In this document: one piece after another, positions 27,469 to 36,478 of the stretch
How the letters are laid out: the number at the start of each line of letters is the position of its first letter
How positions within the stretch are numbered: the stretch's first letter is position 1
Assembly: GCF_012650175.1 (NCBI RefSeq)
Contig: NZ_JAAILI010000062.1
Span: 37,556-101,555 of the forward strand
Source: Sphingomonas sp. S2M10
GTDB lineage: Bacteria; Pseudomonadota; Alphaproteobacteria; Sphingomonadales; Sphingomonadaceae
Direction of reading: 5' to 3'
Length of the DNA stretch: 64,000 bases
Notes under the pieces: model-generated
Seen by the model: the letters and a program-made list of their open reading frames with translations, nothing else
The model's database searches: none
Told to the model about the DNA's origin: nothing
Translations under genes and position numbers: made by a program

Positions 27469-28248
27469 TCACGCCAGCGTCTTGGCGAAGAGCGTGTGAA
27501 AATTGGCGCGCGTCGCCTGGGCGAGCATTTCGGGATCCTCGCCGCGGAGCTTTGCCAGGAACGTGCAGGTGTCCGCCACGAAGGCGGGTTCGCCGGTCTT
27601 GCCCCGATGCGGTACCGGGGCGAGGAACGGCGCATCGGTTTCGATCAGCAGCCGCTCGAGCGGCAGCGCGGCGGCGGTTTCCTGCAGGTCTCTGGCGTTC
27701 TTGAACGTCACGATACCGGAAATGGATATGTAGAAGCCGAGTTCCAGCGCGATCTCGCCAAAGGCGCGGCTGGCGGTGAAACAATGGATCACGCCGGGGA
27801 AGGCCCCCTTCCCCATTTCCTCGCGCAGGATCTCGGCCGTGTCCTCCTCGGCATCGCGGGTATGGACGATGATCGGCAGCTGGGTCTCGCGTGACGCCGC
27901 GAGATGCGCGCGGAAGCTCGCCCGCTGGCGATCGCGGTCGCTGTGATCGTAATAGTAATCCAGCCCGCTCTCGCCAATGCCGACCACGCGCGGGTGCCGG
28001 GCACGCTCGACCAGCTTGGCGGTGTCGACATGGGGATGCGTGTCCGCCTCGTGCGGGTGGATGCCGACGCTCGCCCAGACGTCCGCTTCGCGCTCGGCGA
28101 CGGCAATCACCTGGTCCCATTCGTTCTCGCGCGTCGAGATGTTGAGCATCGCCACCACGCCGGCGTCGCGCGCGCGGGCCAGCACCTCGGGCTGCTGTTC
28201 CCCGAGACCCTTGTAGATCAGATGGCAATGGCTGTCGGCGAGCTTCAT
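27469..28248 (-). CDS. tatD: TatD-family metal-dependent hydrolase (DNase)
   Basis: Amidohydrolase-fold exonuclease of 259 residues. Metal ligands are visible: DSHCHL near the N terminus, IGESGLDYY, IIVHTRD, IHCFTAS and LIETDAPFLAP. The ATG overlaps the metG stop by 4 nt, a conserved arrangement. TatD proteins have 3'-5' DNase activity and roles in DNA repair and quality control. Confidence 0.93.
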   Translation of the reverse strand: MKLADSHCHLIYKGLGEQQPEVLARARDAGVVAMLNISTRENEWDQVIAVAEREADVWASVGIHPHEADTHPHVDTAKLVERARHPRVVGIGESGLDYYYDHSDRDRQRASFRAHLAASRETQLPIIVHTRDAEEDTAEILREEMGKGAFPGVIHCFTASRAFGEIALELGFYISISGIVTFKNARDLQETAAALPLERLLIETDAPFLAPVPHRGKTGEPAFVADTCTFLAKLRGEDPEMLAQATRANFHTLFAKTLA

Positions 28249-29750
28249 GCGTCCTCGGAAGCTTGGAGTTCAAGTCTCGGAAAGATGGGGGTCGGCGCCG
28301 CAATCTTGAAGTCCGCGTCGCCCTCGGGCCCGAGCTGCGCGAGCAGCTTGGCCGCCGAGGTCGGCACGACGGGTTCGATCGTCATGCCCAGACGACGGAT
28401 CGCCTTGAGCAGCGTGCCGAGCACCGCGTGCATCCGCTCGGGATCGGTCTTGCGGAGCGTCCACGGGGCCTGCGCGTCGATATACTGGTTGCACGCGAAC
28501 ACGCCCGTCATCCACGCCTCAACACCCTGGCTGAGCGCCAGATCTTGGAAGGCGCGACTGAAGGCGGCGCAGGCGGTGTCGACTTCGGTCAGCAGCACCG
28601 CATCGGCCTCCTCGGCGCGGCCGACCTGCACCGCGCCTTCGCAATTCTTCGCGATGAAGCTCAGCGTGCGCTGCGCCAGATTGCCGAAACTGTTCGAGAG
28701 GTCGGCATTGGCGCGGGTGATGATCGCCTCGTCGCTGAACGTGCCGTCCTGGCCGAAGCTGACGTCGCGCAGCAGGAAATAGCGCAGCGCGTCGACGCCG
28801 TAGGTTTCCGCCAGTTCCATCGGATCGACGACGTTGCCGACCGACTTCGACATCTTCTCGCCGCGGTTGAGCAGGAAGCCGTGACCGAACACCTGTTTGG
28901 GCAGCGCGATGTCGGCGGACATCAGGAAGGCCGGCCAGTAGACCGTGTGGAAGCGGACGATGTCCTTGCCGATCAGGTGCAGATCGGCCGGCCAGTAGCG
29001 CGCCAGCCGCTCGGCATCGTCGGGGAAGCCGGCGCCGGTCAGATAGTTGGTCAGCGCGTCGACCCAGACATACATCACATGTCCGGGCGATCCCGGTACC
29101 GGCACGCCCCAGTCGAAGCTGGTGCGACTGACCGAGAGATCGACCAGCCCGCCCTCGACGAAGCGCAGCACTTCGTTGCGGCGCGATTCCGGGCGGATGA
29201 AGTCAGGGTTGGCGGCGTAGAAGTCGAGCAAAGGCTGCTGATATTTGGACAGGCGGAAAAACCAGGTTTCCTCCTTGGTCCATTCCACCGGCGTGCCCTG
29301 GGGCGAGAGCTTCTGGCCCCCTTCCCCTTCCTGCAGTTCCTTCTCTTCGTAAAAGGCCTCGTCGCGTACCGAGTACCAGCCCTCGTAACGATCGAGATAC
29401 AGGTCGCCCTTGGCCGCCATCTTCTCCCAGATCGCCTGGCTGGCGCGGTAGTGATCGGCCTCGGAAGTGCGGATGAAACGGTCGCAAGAAATATCGAGTT
29501 TCTCCGCCATCACACGGAAATGGCTCGACATTTCGTCGGCAAGTTCGCGCGCGGTCATGTCGCGGGCGCGGGCGGTCTGCACCATCTTGAGGCCATGCTC
29601 GTCGGTGCCGGTCTGGAAGAAGACGTCGCGACCCTGCTGGCGCTGGAAGCGCGCGATCGCGTCGGCGGCGATCATCTCATAGGCATGGCCGATATGCGGC
29701 CTGCCGTTGGGATAGTGGATCGCGGTGGTGATGTAGAAGGGGTCAGCCAT
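28245..29750 (-). CDS. metG: Methionyl-tRNA synthetase
   Basis: Class I aminoacyl-tRNA synthetase charging tRNA-Met. It carries the HIGH motif (YPNGRPHIGHAYEM) and KMSKS (GEKMSKSVGN), plus the anticodon-binding C-terminal helices. At 501 residues it is the short type without the C-terminal dimerisation domain. The start ATG at 29750 gives MADPFYITT; the frame extends upstream, but without homology. Part of the holB-metG-tatD unit. Confidence 0.97.
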   Translation of the reverse strand: MADPFYITTAIHYPNGRPHIGHAYEMIAADAIARFQRQQGRDVFFQTGTDEHGLKMVQTARARDMTARELADEMSSHFRVMAEKLDISCDRFIRTSEADHYRASQAIWEKMAAKGDLYLDRYEGWYSVRDEAFYEEKELQEGEGGQKLSPQGTPVEWTKEETWFFRLSKYQQPLLDFYAANPDFIRPESRRNEVLRFVEGGLVDLSVSRTSFDWGVPVPGSPGHVMYVWVDALTNYLTGAGFPDDAERLARYWPADLHLIGKDIVRFHTVYWPAFLMSADIALPKQVFGHGFLLNRGEKMSKSVGNVVDPMELAETYGVDALRYFLLRDVSFGQDGTFSDEAIITRANADLSNSFGNLAQRTLSFIAKNCEGAVQVGRAEEADAVLLTEVDTACAAFSRAFQDLALSQGVEAWMTGVFACNQYIDAQAPWTLRKTDPERMHAVLGTLLKAIRRLGMTIEPVVPTSAAKLLAQLGPEGDADFKIAAPTPIFPRLELQASEDA

Positions 29751-29811
29751 GCCCGCCGCTTTAGGATGCGGCGCAGCAACGGGCAACCTGTACCCTGCCC
29801 CACAAACCCTT

Positions 29812-29908
29812 CGTCATTCCCGCGAATGCGGGAATCCATTTGCCAGGGCGCTGGGGGCTGGAACCGACACTGCAGCGCCAATGGATCCCCGCCTTCGCGG
29901 GGATGACG
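29812..29908. repeat. REP-like inverted repeat pair
   Basis: Two 29-bp imperfect inverted copies (29812-29840 and 29880-29908), each itself a hairpin: CCCGCGAATGCGGG on the left and CCCCGCCTTCGCGGGG on the right. Sequences of this form (CGTCATCCCCGCGAAGGCGGGG) are common dispersed repeats in proteobacterial genomes. The pair lies between metG and holB. Confidence 0.75.
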
Positions 29909-29940
29909 GAGCATATTGGGCTACGGGCGGTTGCCGCCTC

Positions 29941-30924
29941 TCACCGCCGGGCAAGCCGGGCGAGGATGCCGCTCATCTCGAACACGGTGGCGGTGGCGTC
30001 GAGCGACAAGCCCAACGCCGCGCCGGCCAACTCGCGCGCCGCCACATAGGCATCGAGCGCCGTCCGCAGCGCCTCCCCCTCCAGCCGCTTTGCACGTGCG
30101 GCGATGAAGCTGGGCACGCGCTCCAGGAACGCCTCGTAGCGCGGCTGCGCTGCTTTGGCACCGAGCTGGCGACCGAGTCGGGTTCGCAGCGCATTGTCCG
30201 GATCGCCGTAGTCGGCGAGCTGCGCCATGTCCGCTTCCAGCGCCGACAGGTCGAGCCCGGCGAAGCGCAGCGCACGGCCCGGCGAGCCCTCGGCTGCCTC
30301 GACCAGCGCCGCGATCTCAATCTCGCTCGCTTCGGGAATCTGGCGGCGGAGCACCGTCGTCGTCTCGGCATCACTCAGCGGCTCGAACCGCAGCAGCCGG
30401 CAGCGCGAGCGGATCGTCGGCAGCAGCCTGCCCGGCGCGTGGCTCACCAGCAGAAAGATCGTACCCGCCGGCGGCTCCTCGAGGTTCTTGAGCAGCGCAT
30501 TGGCACCGCCGCGCTCGAGATCGTCGATCGCATCGATGATCACCACCCGGCGCGGGCTCAGCGACGGCTTGGTCGCGAACAGCGGCTGGAGGCTGCGCAC
30601 CTGCGCGATGGTGATCGAGCGGGCCAGCGCCTCCTCCGGCTTGTCCGCATCCTTGGGCAGCCGGGCGAGGATCTTGAGGTCCGGATGGCTGCCCGCGGCG
30701 ATCAGGCTCGCGGTGCGGGTCGACTCCGGCACGTCCCAGCCCGGCATCAGCCGGTCGGGCTCGGCGGCCTCCGCCAGCATCCGCGCGGCGGCGATGCGGG
30801 CGAAGCCCCCCTTCCCCACGCCCTCGGGCCCGGCGATCAGCCAGGCATGGTGCAACGCCCCGCTCGCCATGGCGGCGGCGAGCGCGTCGCGGGCTTGGCG
30901 GTTGCCGATCAGGGCGTCGGCCAA
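29941..30924 (-). CDS. holB: DNA polymerase III delta-prime subunit
   Basis: Clamp-loader subunit of 327 residues. Features are the degenerate P-loop (LIAGPEGVGKGGFA), the AAA+ sensor region VVIIDAIDDLERGGANALL, KNLEEPP and the arginine-finger-bearing TIRSRCRLLRF (the SRC motif). The start TTG at 30924 lies 5 nt after the carboxypeptidase stop; a longer frame exists but is not homologous. In many relatives a thymidylate kinase gene stands between these two genes; here it is absent. Confidence 0.88.
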   Translation of the reverse strand: MADALIGNRQARDALAAAMASGALHHAWLIAGPEGVGKGGFARIAAARMLAEAAEPDRLMPGWDVPESTRTASLIAAGSHPDLKILARLPKDADKPEEALARSITIAQVRSLQPLFATKPSLSPRRVVIIDAIDDLERGGANALLKNLEEPPAGTIFLLVSHAPGRLLPTIRSRCRLLRFEPLSDAETTTVLRRQIPEASEIEIAALVEAAEGSPGRALRFAGLDLSALEADMAQLADYGDPDNALRTRLGRQLGAKAAQPRYEAFLERVPSFIAARAKRLEGEALRTALDAYVAARELAGAALGLSLDATATVFEMSGILARLARR

Positions 30925-30929
30925 GGCGA

Positions 30930-32096
30930 TCAGGCCAGGTGGAGCAGCGACATCAGCCCCGCCCAGGCGCGGCCGAAAAAGCCGGCCGGGCCGACATCCT
31001 CGGCGGCGACCAGCGGCAGCACCTGCTGCGGCATGCCTTCGCCTTCGATGATCAGGTCGGCGATATGGTCGCCCTTCTTGAACCCGGCCTTGACCGGACC
31101 CTGATAGACGATCTTGCCAGCCAGCTTGGGGCTCAGGCCCGAGGGCAGCGTGATGTTGAGGTCGCGCGGCGCCACGACCGCCACCTGGTTGGCGGTGCCG
31201 CCCTGCACGTCGACGGTGCCGACCGTGCGGTCCTTCTTCACCACCGGCTTGGTGCTCCAAGCGGCGAAGCCCCAGCGCATGAAGCGCACGGATTCATCGG
31301 CGCGGCCGCTATAGGTGTCGAGCCCCGCCAGCACCATCACCAGGCGGCGGCCATTCTGCTCGGCCGAGCCGGTGAAGCCGTAGCCCGCCTCTTCGGTATG
31401 GCCGGTCTTGAGGCCGTCGGCGCCCGGCACCTTGCCGAGCAGCGGATCGCGGTTGCCCTGCTCGATCGCGGCGCCCGCGCCCAGGGTCTTGCCCCAGGTG
31501 AAGCTCGGCAGCGAATAGAAGGACTTGTAGAGATCGGGGAAGTCGCGGATCGTCGCCGCCGCGAGATGCGCCAGGTCGCGCGCGGTCACATAGGTGCGGC
31601 CTTCATCGGGCCAGCCGTTCGACGTGCCGAAATGGCTGTTGGTGAGGCCGATCTTCTTGGCCCGATCGTTCATCAGGTTGACGAAGCCCTCCTCGGTGCC
31701 CGCAATGCCTTCCGCCAGCACGACGCAGGCGTCGTTGCCGGAGAGCGTCACGATGCCCTTGAGCAGATCCGCCACGGTCGGCTGCTCGCCGACGCCGAGG
31801 AACATGGTCGAGCCCTGCGAATGCCACTTCTTCCAGGTCTCGGGCCGCACCTCGATCTTCTGGTCGAGCTTGAGCTCGCCCTTCTTGATCAGGTCGAACG
31901 CGACATAGACCGTCATCATCTTCGCCATCGAGGCGGGCGGCATGCGGCGATCGGCATCCTTGGCGAACAGCACCGCGCCCGAGGACATGTCCTCCATGTA
32001 CGCGATCGGCGCTGGCGTCGGGAAATCCGGGCCGGCGGCCTGCAGCGGTGCGGCAATGGCGAGCGCCAGGAACGAGACGGCGGCGAGCTTCTTCAT
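30930..32096 (-). CDS. D-alanyl-D-alanine carboxypeptidase (PBP5/6 family)
   Basis: Periplasmic serine peptidase that trims the terminal D-Ala of peptidoglycan stem peptides. Signal peptide at residues 1-21; active-site motifs S56-x-x-K59 (PASMAKM), S119-G-N121 and K230-T-G232. A C-terminal beta-rich PBP5_C domain and an amphipathic membrane-associating tail (AWAGLMSLLHLA) complete the 388-residue protein. It lies with two other cell-wall genes upstream. Confidence 0.94.
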   Translation of the reverse strand: MKKLAAVSFLALAIAAPLQAAGPDFPTPAPIAYMEDMSSGAVLFAKDADRRMPPASMAKMMTVYVAFDLIKKGELKLDQKIEVRPETWKKWHSQGSTMFLGVGEQPTVADLLKGIVTLSGNDACVVLAEGIAGTEEGFVNLMNDRAKKIGLTNSHFGTSNGWPDEGRTYVTARDLAHLAAATIRDFPDLYKSFYSLPSFTWGKTLGAGAAIEQGNRDPLLGKVPGADGLKTGHTEEAGYGFTGSAEQNGRRLVMVLAGLDTYSGRADESVRFMRWGFAAWSTKPVVKKDRTVGTVDVQGGTANQVAVVAPRDLNITLPSGLSPKLAGKIVYQGPVKAGFKKGDHIADLIIEGEGMPQQVLPLVAAEDVGPAGFFGRAWAGLMSLLHLA

Positions 32097-32127
32097 GATG
32101 ATCGGTCCAGAACGCGAGTAATTACCC

Positions 32128-32970
32128 CTATCGGACCGTGGTGCGGCGCGCATCTCCAAACCCGGCCCGAACGGCCTCCGCCCGTGCCCGCTCCGCTGCC
32201 GCCTCCGTCGCGAAGGGGCCGAGCTGGACGCGGTAGAGCCCGCCCCCTGCCTTTACGAAGCCCTTTAGCTTTTGGGCAAGCATCTGTGCGCGCTCCGGCG
32301 AAGAAAGTGCGGCCACCTGCACCAGATACCGGCCTTGGGCGGCGGCAATCCTGGTGGCGGGCCTCGACCTGGGCGCTACAGCGTTGTTGGCCACCCGACG
32401 CGGGAGGACGTCGACGATCGGATCGGGCTGCGGTGGCGGTGGCGGTGGCGGTGGCGGCAGGGGCTCGCTCGCGTCGATCCGCGGCGGCAGCTGCAGGCGC
32501 AAGGCCCGCAGCAGCGCGGGCGGCGAATCGATCCGCGGCTGCGCCGCGCCGGCGCTGCGCAGCGCGGCCTGGTCCTCGGAGGACGGGCGCACAGCCCGGA
32601 TCCGCACCGCCGCCAGTCGGTCGGCGGGAAGCCCGAGCTGGGCGGCCGCGCCTTCGGAAATCGCCGCGATCGCCCCCGGTGCTGCCTCCACCGTCTCGGT
32701 GATCCGGACGAGGATCGTGCGGCCGCTGTCGAGCGCGGTCACCTCGGCATAGCTTTCGGCCGGGAGCCCCGGGCTTACCGCCAGCGCGGCGGCGCCAAGG
32801 GGCTGCACGGCGGCATAGCCAACCGCGTCGTAGCGCCCCTCCCCCGGTTGCATCTGCGAGGTTCCGTGCGGCCCGCTCGCCGTGCGGGTCGGGTCAACAT
32901 CCTGGGCATGGGCGCTTGCTGCGGCAACCAGCGCAAGGGCGAACGAGAAAGGGCTAGCGTTCCACGGCAT
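32128..32970 (-). CDS. RlpA-like double-psi barrel protein with SPOR domain
   Basis: 280 residues: signal peptide (ending AHAQ), a region resembling the RlpA double-psi barrel (VTALDSGRTILVRITETVE; AAISEGAAAQLGL), a proline-rich linker with nine or more consecutive prolines, and a C-terminal SPOR domain (GRYLVQVAALSSPERAQ; YRVQLGPFATEAAAERAR) that binds denuded septal glycan. The usual catalytic DRGPF of RlpA is replaced, so lytic activity is doubtful. No lipobox is obvious. It starts inside the 3' end of the transglycosylase gene (17-bp overlap). Confidence 0.8.
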   Translation of the reverse strand: MPWNASPFSFALALVAAASAHAQDVDPTRTASGPHGTSQMQPGEGRYDAVGYAAVQPLGAAALAVSPGLPAESYAEVTALDSGRTILVRITETVEAAPGAIAAISEGAAAQLGLPADRLAAVRIRAVRPSSEDQAALRSAGAAQPRIDSPPALLRALRLQLPPRIDASEPLPPPPPPPPPQPDPIVDVLPRRVANNAVAPRSRPATRIAAAQGRYLVQVAALSSPERAQMLAQKLKGFVKAGGGLYRVQLGPFATEAAAERARAEAVRAGFGDARRTTVR

Positions 32971-33991
32971 CGGCCAGCAGGCCTACCGACAAAGCGTAAA
33001 AATTCGAGCAATTGTAATCGAGGATCACGCGGTAATTGCCGGTGAGCAGATAGGCAGTCGCACCCTGGCCGTCCGGCTCGAGCAGCGTCGCCAGCACATC
33101 ATCCCCCGGCCAGGCCCGCGCCTGCGGCACGACGCCCAGCGCGCGCCATTCCGCCATCGTCTTCCATTGGCTCTGCCGGCCATGGACGCGCGGGCAGCGC
33201 GGGCTGTTGGTGCGGTTGGCGATCAGCCGCCGATCGAGCGAGGCCGGCACCGAAACGGCAAACCCCCAGGGCACCCCTGCACGCCATCCGGCATTCACGA
33301 AATAATTGCCGATCGAGGCGAGCGTATCGGCGTCGCTGTTCCAGATGTCCGCCACCCCGTCCCCGTCGCCGTCGCGTGCGAGACGGAGATAGACGCTGGG
33401 CAGGAATTGCGGCCCACCGAACGCGCCGGCCCAGCTGCCGACCAGCTTCTCGCGCGGCACGCCGCGATCGATCATCTTGAGCGTGGCGATGAATTCCTCG
33501 GCGAACAGGCTCCGGCGGCGACCCTCATAGGCGAGGCTCGCGAGCGCACGCGGCAGATCGAACCCGCCCATCACCCGGCCATAGCTGGTCTCGTGCCCCC
33601 AGATCGCCACCATGATCGATTCGGGCACGCCTGTTTCGCGCTCGATCGCCGAAAGTCGCCCGCGCGCGCGCAGATAAGCGGCGCGGCCGCGGGTGATGCG
33701 ATCGGCATCGACATGGCGGGCGCGATACGGCGCAAAGGCCGGGATCGGCGCATTCGGGCTGCTTTCCGGCTGCTGGCGATCCAGCTCGACCACGCGGGCA
33801 TTGTAGGTGAGCGTGGAAAGCACCGCGTCGATCGTGCGACGACTGACCCCGGCGGCGGCGGCCTGCGACCCGAGCGTCTGGAGATAGCGCTGGAACCCGG
33901 CTTCGTCCTGCGCCAGCGCAGGGCGGGTCGGCAGGGCAAAGGCAAACGCGATACCGGCGATCCCGGCGAGGAACGAGCGAACACGCAACAT
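32954..33991 (-). CDS. Lytic murein transglycosylase, MltB-like (GH103)
   Basis: 345 residues with a signal peptide (residues about 1-28) and a GH103 domain. The catalytic Glu lies in IWGHETSYGRVMGGFD; other family landmarks are GSWAGAFGGPQFLPS and DSDADTLASIGNYF. A C-terminal segment contains YLLTGNYRVILDYNCSNFYA. It cleaves peptidoglycan between MurNAc and GlcNAc. First gene of the cell-wall block leading into holB and metG. Confidence 0.92.
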   Translation of the reverse strand: MLRVRSFLAGIAGIAFAFALPTRPALAQDEAGFQRYLQTLGSQAAAAGVSRRTIDAVLSTLTYNARVVELDRQQPESSPNAPIPAFAPYRARHVDADRITRGRAAYLRARGRLSAIERETGVPESIMVAIWGHETSYGRVMGGFDLPRALASLAYEGRRRSLFAEEFIATLKMIDRGVPREKLVGSWAGAFGGPQFLPSVYLRLARDGDGDGVADIWNSDADTLASIGNYFVNAGWRAGVPWGFAVSVPASLDRRLIANRTNSPRCPRVHGRQSQWKTMAEWRALGVVPQARAWPGDDVLATLLEPDGQGATAYLLTGNYRVILDYNCSNFYALSVGLLADAVER

Positions 33992-34148
33992 CACGCGGCT
34001 GTTGCACAGCAGCGCGCAGACAGAAACCCCGCTCGGCGCTGCAACGCGACGAAAACCGGCGCGGGCGGCGACCAAAGGAAAAACACCGGCCGCGCGGGGC
34101 GACCGGTGTCCTTCGATCCAGCGCACCCGGGGGTGCGACGGCTATCGT

Positions 34149-34697
34149 TCAGGCGAGCGCGACGCGCGCGGTGTTGCGACGACGCAGCGCGCCGCCCACG
34201 AACGCGAAGCCGCCGATCATCATTGCCCAGCTGGCGGGCTCCGGAACCGGGGCGAAGGTCGCCTGGGCGCCATACGAGCCGTTGCCGCGCGACAGGCCCT
34301 TGATCACGATGGTGTTTTCCTTGCCGGCGAGGATCGGCACATCGTTGGCGAACACGGCCTCGTTCAGGCCGCCGAAGGTGCCGGTCAGCGCCACGCCGTT
34401 GAACAGGACCGAGAACAGGTCGAGGTCGTTCGCTGCCTTGAGCTTCACCGCGCTGGTGTTGATCGAGGCGCTGCCGGTGAGCGAGGCCGGGAGGGTGAAG
34501 CTGTAGATGTGCTCGAAATTGCCGGCCTTGATGCCCGCCTTGCCGAAATCGGCCGAGTAGGTGCCATCGGTGCCGAGCACGATGCTCATATTGGCGCCGG
34601 TGTAGTTGGTGGTGATCACCGGTGCGGCCTGCGCCGGAGCCGAGAAGGAAAGGACGGCGGCGATGGCGCCGAGTGCCGGAAGAAGCTTGCTGATCAT
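34149..34697 (-). CDS. PEP-CTERM sorted exported protein
   Basis: 182 residues: signal peptide (MISKLLPALGAIAAVLSFSA, cleavage after AQA), a beta-rich middle, and a C-terminal sorting signal made of VPEPASWAMMIGGFAFVGG followed by RRR. This is the PEP-CTERM tag recognised by exosortase EpsH/XrtA, usually with exopolysaccharide production. The middle domain is not recognised. Standing alone next to tRNA-Ser, it is the last chromosomal gene before the prophage. Confidence 0.85.
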   Translation of the reverse strand: MISKLLPALGAIAAVLSFSAPAQAAPVITTNYTGANMSIVLGTDGTYSADFGKAGIKAGNFEHIYSFTLPASLTGSASINTSAVKLKAANDLDLFSVLFNGVALTGTFGGLNEAVFANDVPILAGKENTIVIKGLSRGNGSYGAQATFAPVPEPASWAMMIGGFAFVGGALRRRNTARVALA

Positions 34698-34959
34698 GAA
34701 CCCTCTGTTTCGCTGGTATCGAATGGTGTGTCGGACGATTGCCGTACGCCCCTTTCGAACTACGCTTCCCGCCGCCGTCTTCAACAACACGCTGGTCCCG
34801 AACGGGGACCACGTCCCGTCGCGGAACAGCGCGCGGGATTTGTTTACGATCTTTGTCGCTTCGCCCGCACCGACTCGACGATGCGACGCTGCTCGGCGCT
34901 GTCATATCGGGGGGTGGATTGATCCCGACGCGAAGTCGCACTAGGCGCTGACGTCGCGC

Positions 34960-35050
<91 letters not shown>

Positions 35051-35063
35051 CGGGCGTTTCCCG

Positions 35064-35128
35064 CTTGTCGCATCGGGTCGCAAAAATGGTCGTTTTGCGA
35101 GAGCGCTAAAGCCCGATCTTGTCGCATC
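35064..35128 (+). repeat. Direct repeats near the attachment site
   Basis: CTTGTCGCATC occurs at 35064-35074 and again at 35118-35128, between the tRNA end and the integrase start. Two spaced direct repeats in this position could be integrase arm-binding sites. This is an inference from position only. Confidence 0.4.
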
Positions 35129-35208
35129 CTGTTGCTTTGAATCGCAGGGTAGCGCAAACGTCCTCGGGGCATTTTGGGGGCATCGCCCCTACACTCTGGG
35201 GGCTTCGC

Positions 35209-36456
35209 TTGCTTACCGACGCGAAATGCCGCGCTGCCAAGGCTACGGGCAAGGCCTACAAGCTTTCGGACGCGCGGGGCTTATATTTGTTTGTGACCGC
35301 CTCGGGCTATCGCTCCTGGCGCTGGAAATATCGCCTGCGGGGCAAGGAGCAGAAGCTCGTGCTCGGCAGCTACCCCGATATGTCGCTCAGCAAGGCGCGC
35401 GATTCGCGCGACGCTGCATCGCTGATGTTGCGGGAGGGCAGCGACCCGTCGCTGATGAAGAAGCGCGGGGCCCCCATCGGTACCCCTACGCTGAAGCAAC
35501 TCGCGGAAGAGTGGATCGAGCAACAGAAGGTCACCTGGGTGGAACGCCACGCCCAGGACGTGCAACGCAGTCTCGAGCGGGACGTGTACCCGCACCTGGG
35601 CGAAGTGCTGATCACCGAGATCACGCCGCCGGACATCCTGCGACTGCTCCGCGCGATCGAGGCGCGGCCTGCGATCGAGACAGCGCATCGGGTGTGCCAG
35701 CGCCTGGACGCGGTTTTCGCCTTCGGCATCGCCTGCGCGCGTGCGACCAGCAACCCGGCGGCGGAGGTGCATGGAGCCCTTCGGCCGGTGAAGCGCGGCC
35801 GCCAGCCGGCGCTGCGGTCGATCGACGAGGCGCGGCAGCTGCTGATCGAGAGCGAGAAGCAACCCGGTCAGCCGCTGGTGAAGATCGCTTCTCGCCTGCT
35901 TGCCCTCACGGCCGTGCGGCCGGGCGTGATCCGGCTGGCGCAGCCGCACGAGCTGGAGGATCTCGACGGGGCCGAACCGATCTGGCGCGTCCCGGCCGAG
36001 AAAATGAAGCTCTCGCTCGAGCGCAAGGAGGACCCAGCGTTCGAGTTCATCGTTCCGCTGGCACCCCAGGCGGTGGCTCTGTTCAAGCTTGCGACTCGAC
36101 TGACGCGGCCCGGGCCCTATCTGTTTCCGAACCTGCGACATGCGCATCGGCCGATGAGCGACGCGGCGATCGGGACGATGTACAACCGGCTTTCGGAATT
36201 TCGTGGGCGCCATGTTCCGCACGGCTGGCGCTCGACCTTCTCGACGACGATGAACGAGCTCGCCGAGCGCGAAGGTCGGCCAGGCGACCAAGCCGTCATC
36301 GATCTCATGCTCGCGCACAAGCCGAAGGGTGTGGAGTTCGCATACAATCGCGCGGCCTACATGCCGCGCCGACGCGAGATCGCTCGGCTCTGGGCGGATC
36401 TGCTACTCGAGGGACTGGCGCCGGCCGAGACGCTCCTGGATCTGCCGCGCCGCTGA
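35209..36456 (+). CDS. Tyrosine integrase 1 (DUF4102/P4-like)
   Basis: Site-specific recombinase, predicted to insert the element at tRNA-Ser. Residues about 1-90 are the DUF4102 arm-binding domain (LTDAKCRAAKATGKAYKLSD; RGLYLFV). The catalytic domain has the Arg in LTAVRPGVIRLA, the HGWRSTF box, a His in LMLAHKP and the nucleophile Tyr in FAYNRAAY. Start TTG at 35209 gives MLTDAKC, the usual beginning; GGGGG lies 6 nt upstream. 415 residues, intact. Confidence 0.92.
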   Translation: MLTDAKCRAAKATGKAYKLSDARGLYLFVTASGYRSWRWKYRLRGKEQKLVLGSYPDMSLSKARDSRDAASLMLREGSDPSLMKKRGAPIGTPTLKQLAEEWIEQQKVTWVERHAQDVQRSLERDVYPHLGEVLITEITPPDILRLLRAIEARPAIETAHRVCQRLDAVFAFGIACARATSNPAAEVHGALRPVKRGRQPALRSIDEARQLLIESEKQPGQPLVKIASRLLALTAVRPGVIRLAQPHELEDLDGAEPIWRVPAEKMKLSLERKEDPAFEFIVPLAPQAVALFKLATRLTRPGPYLFPNLRHAHRPMSDAAIGTMYNRLSEFRGRHVPHGWRSTFSTTMNELAEREGRPGDQAVIDLMLAHKPKGVEFAYNRAAYMPRRREIARLWADLLLEGLAPAETLLDLPRR

Positions 36457-36478
36457 CGCGCTTCGGCGGGGGCCGCGC

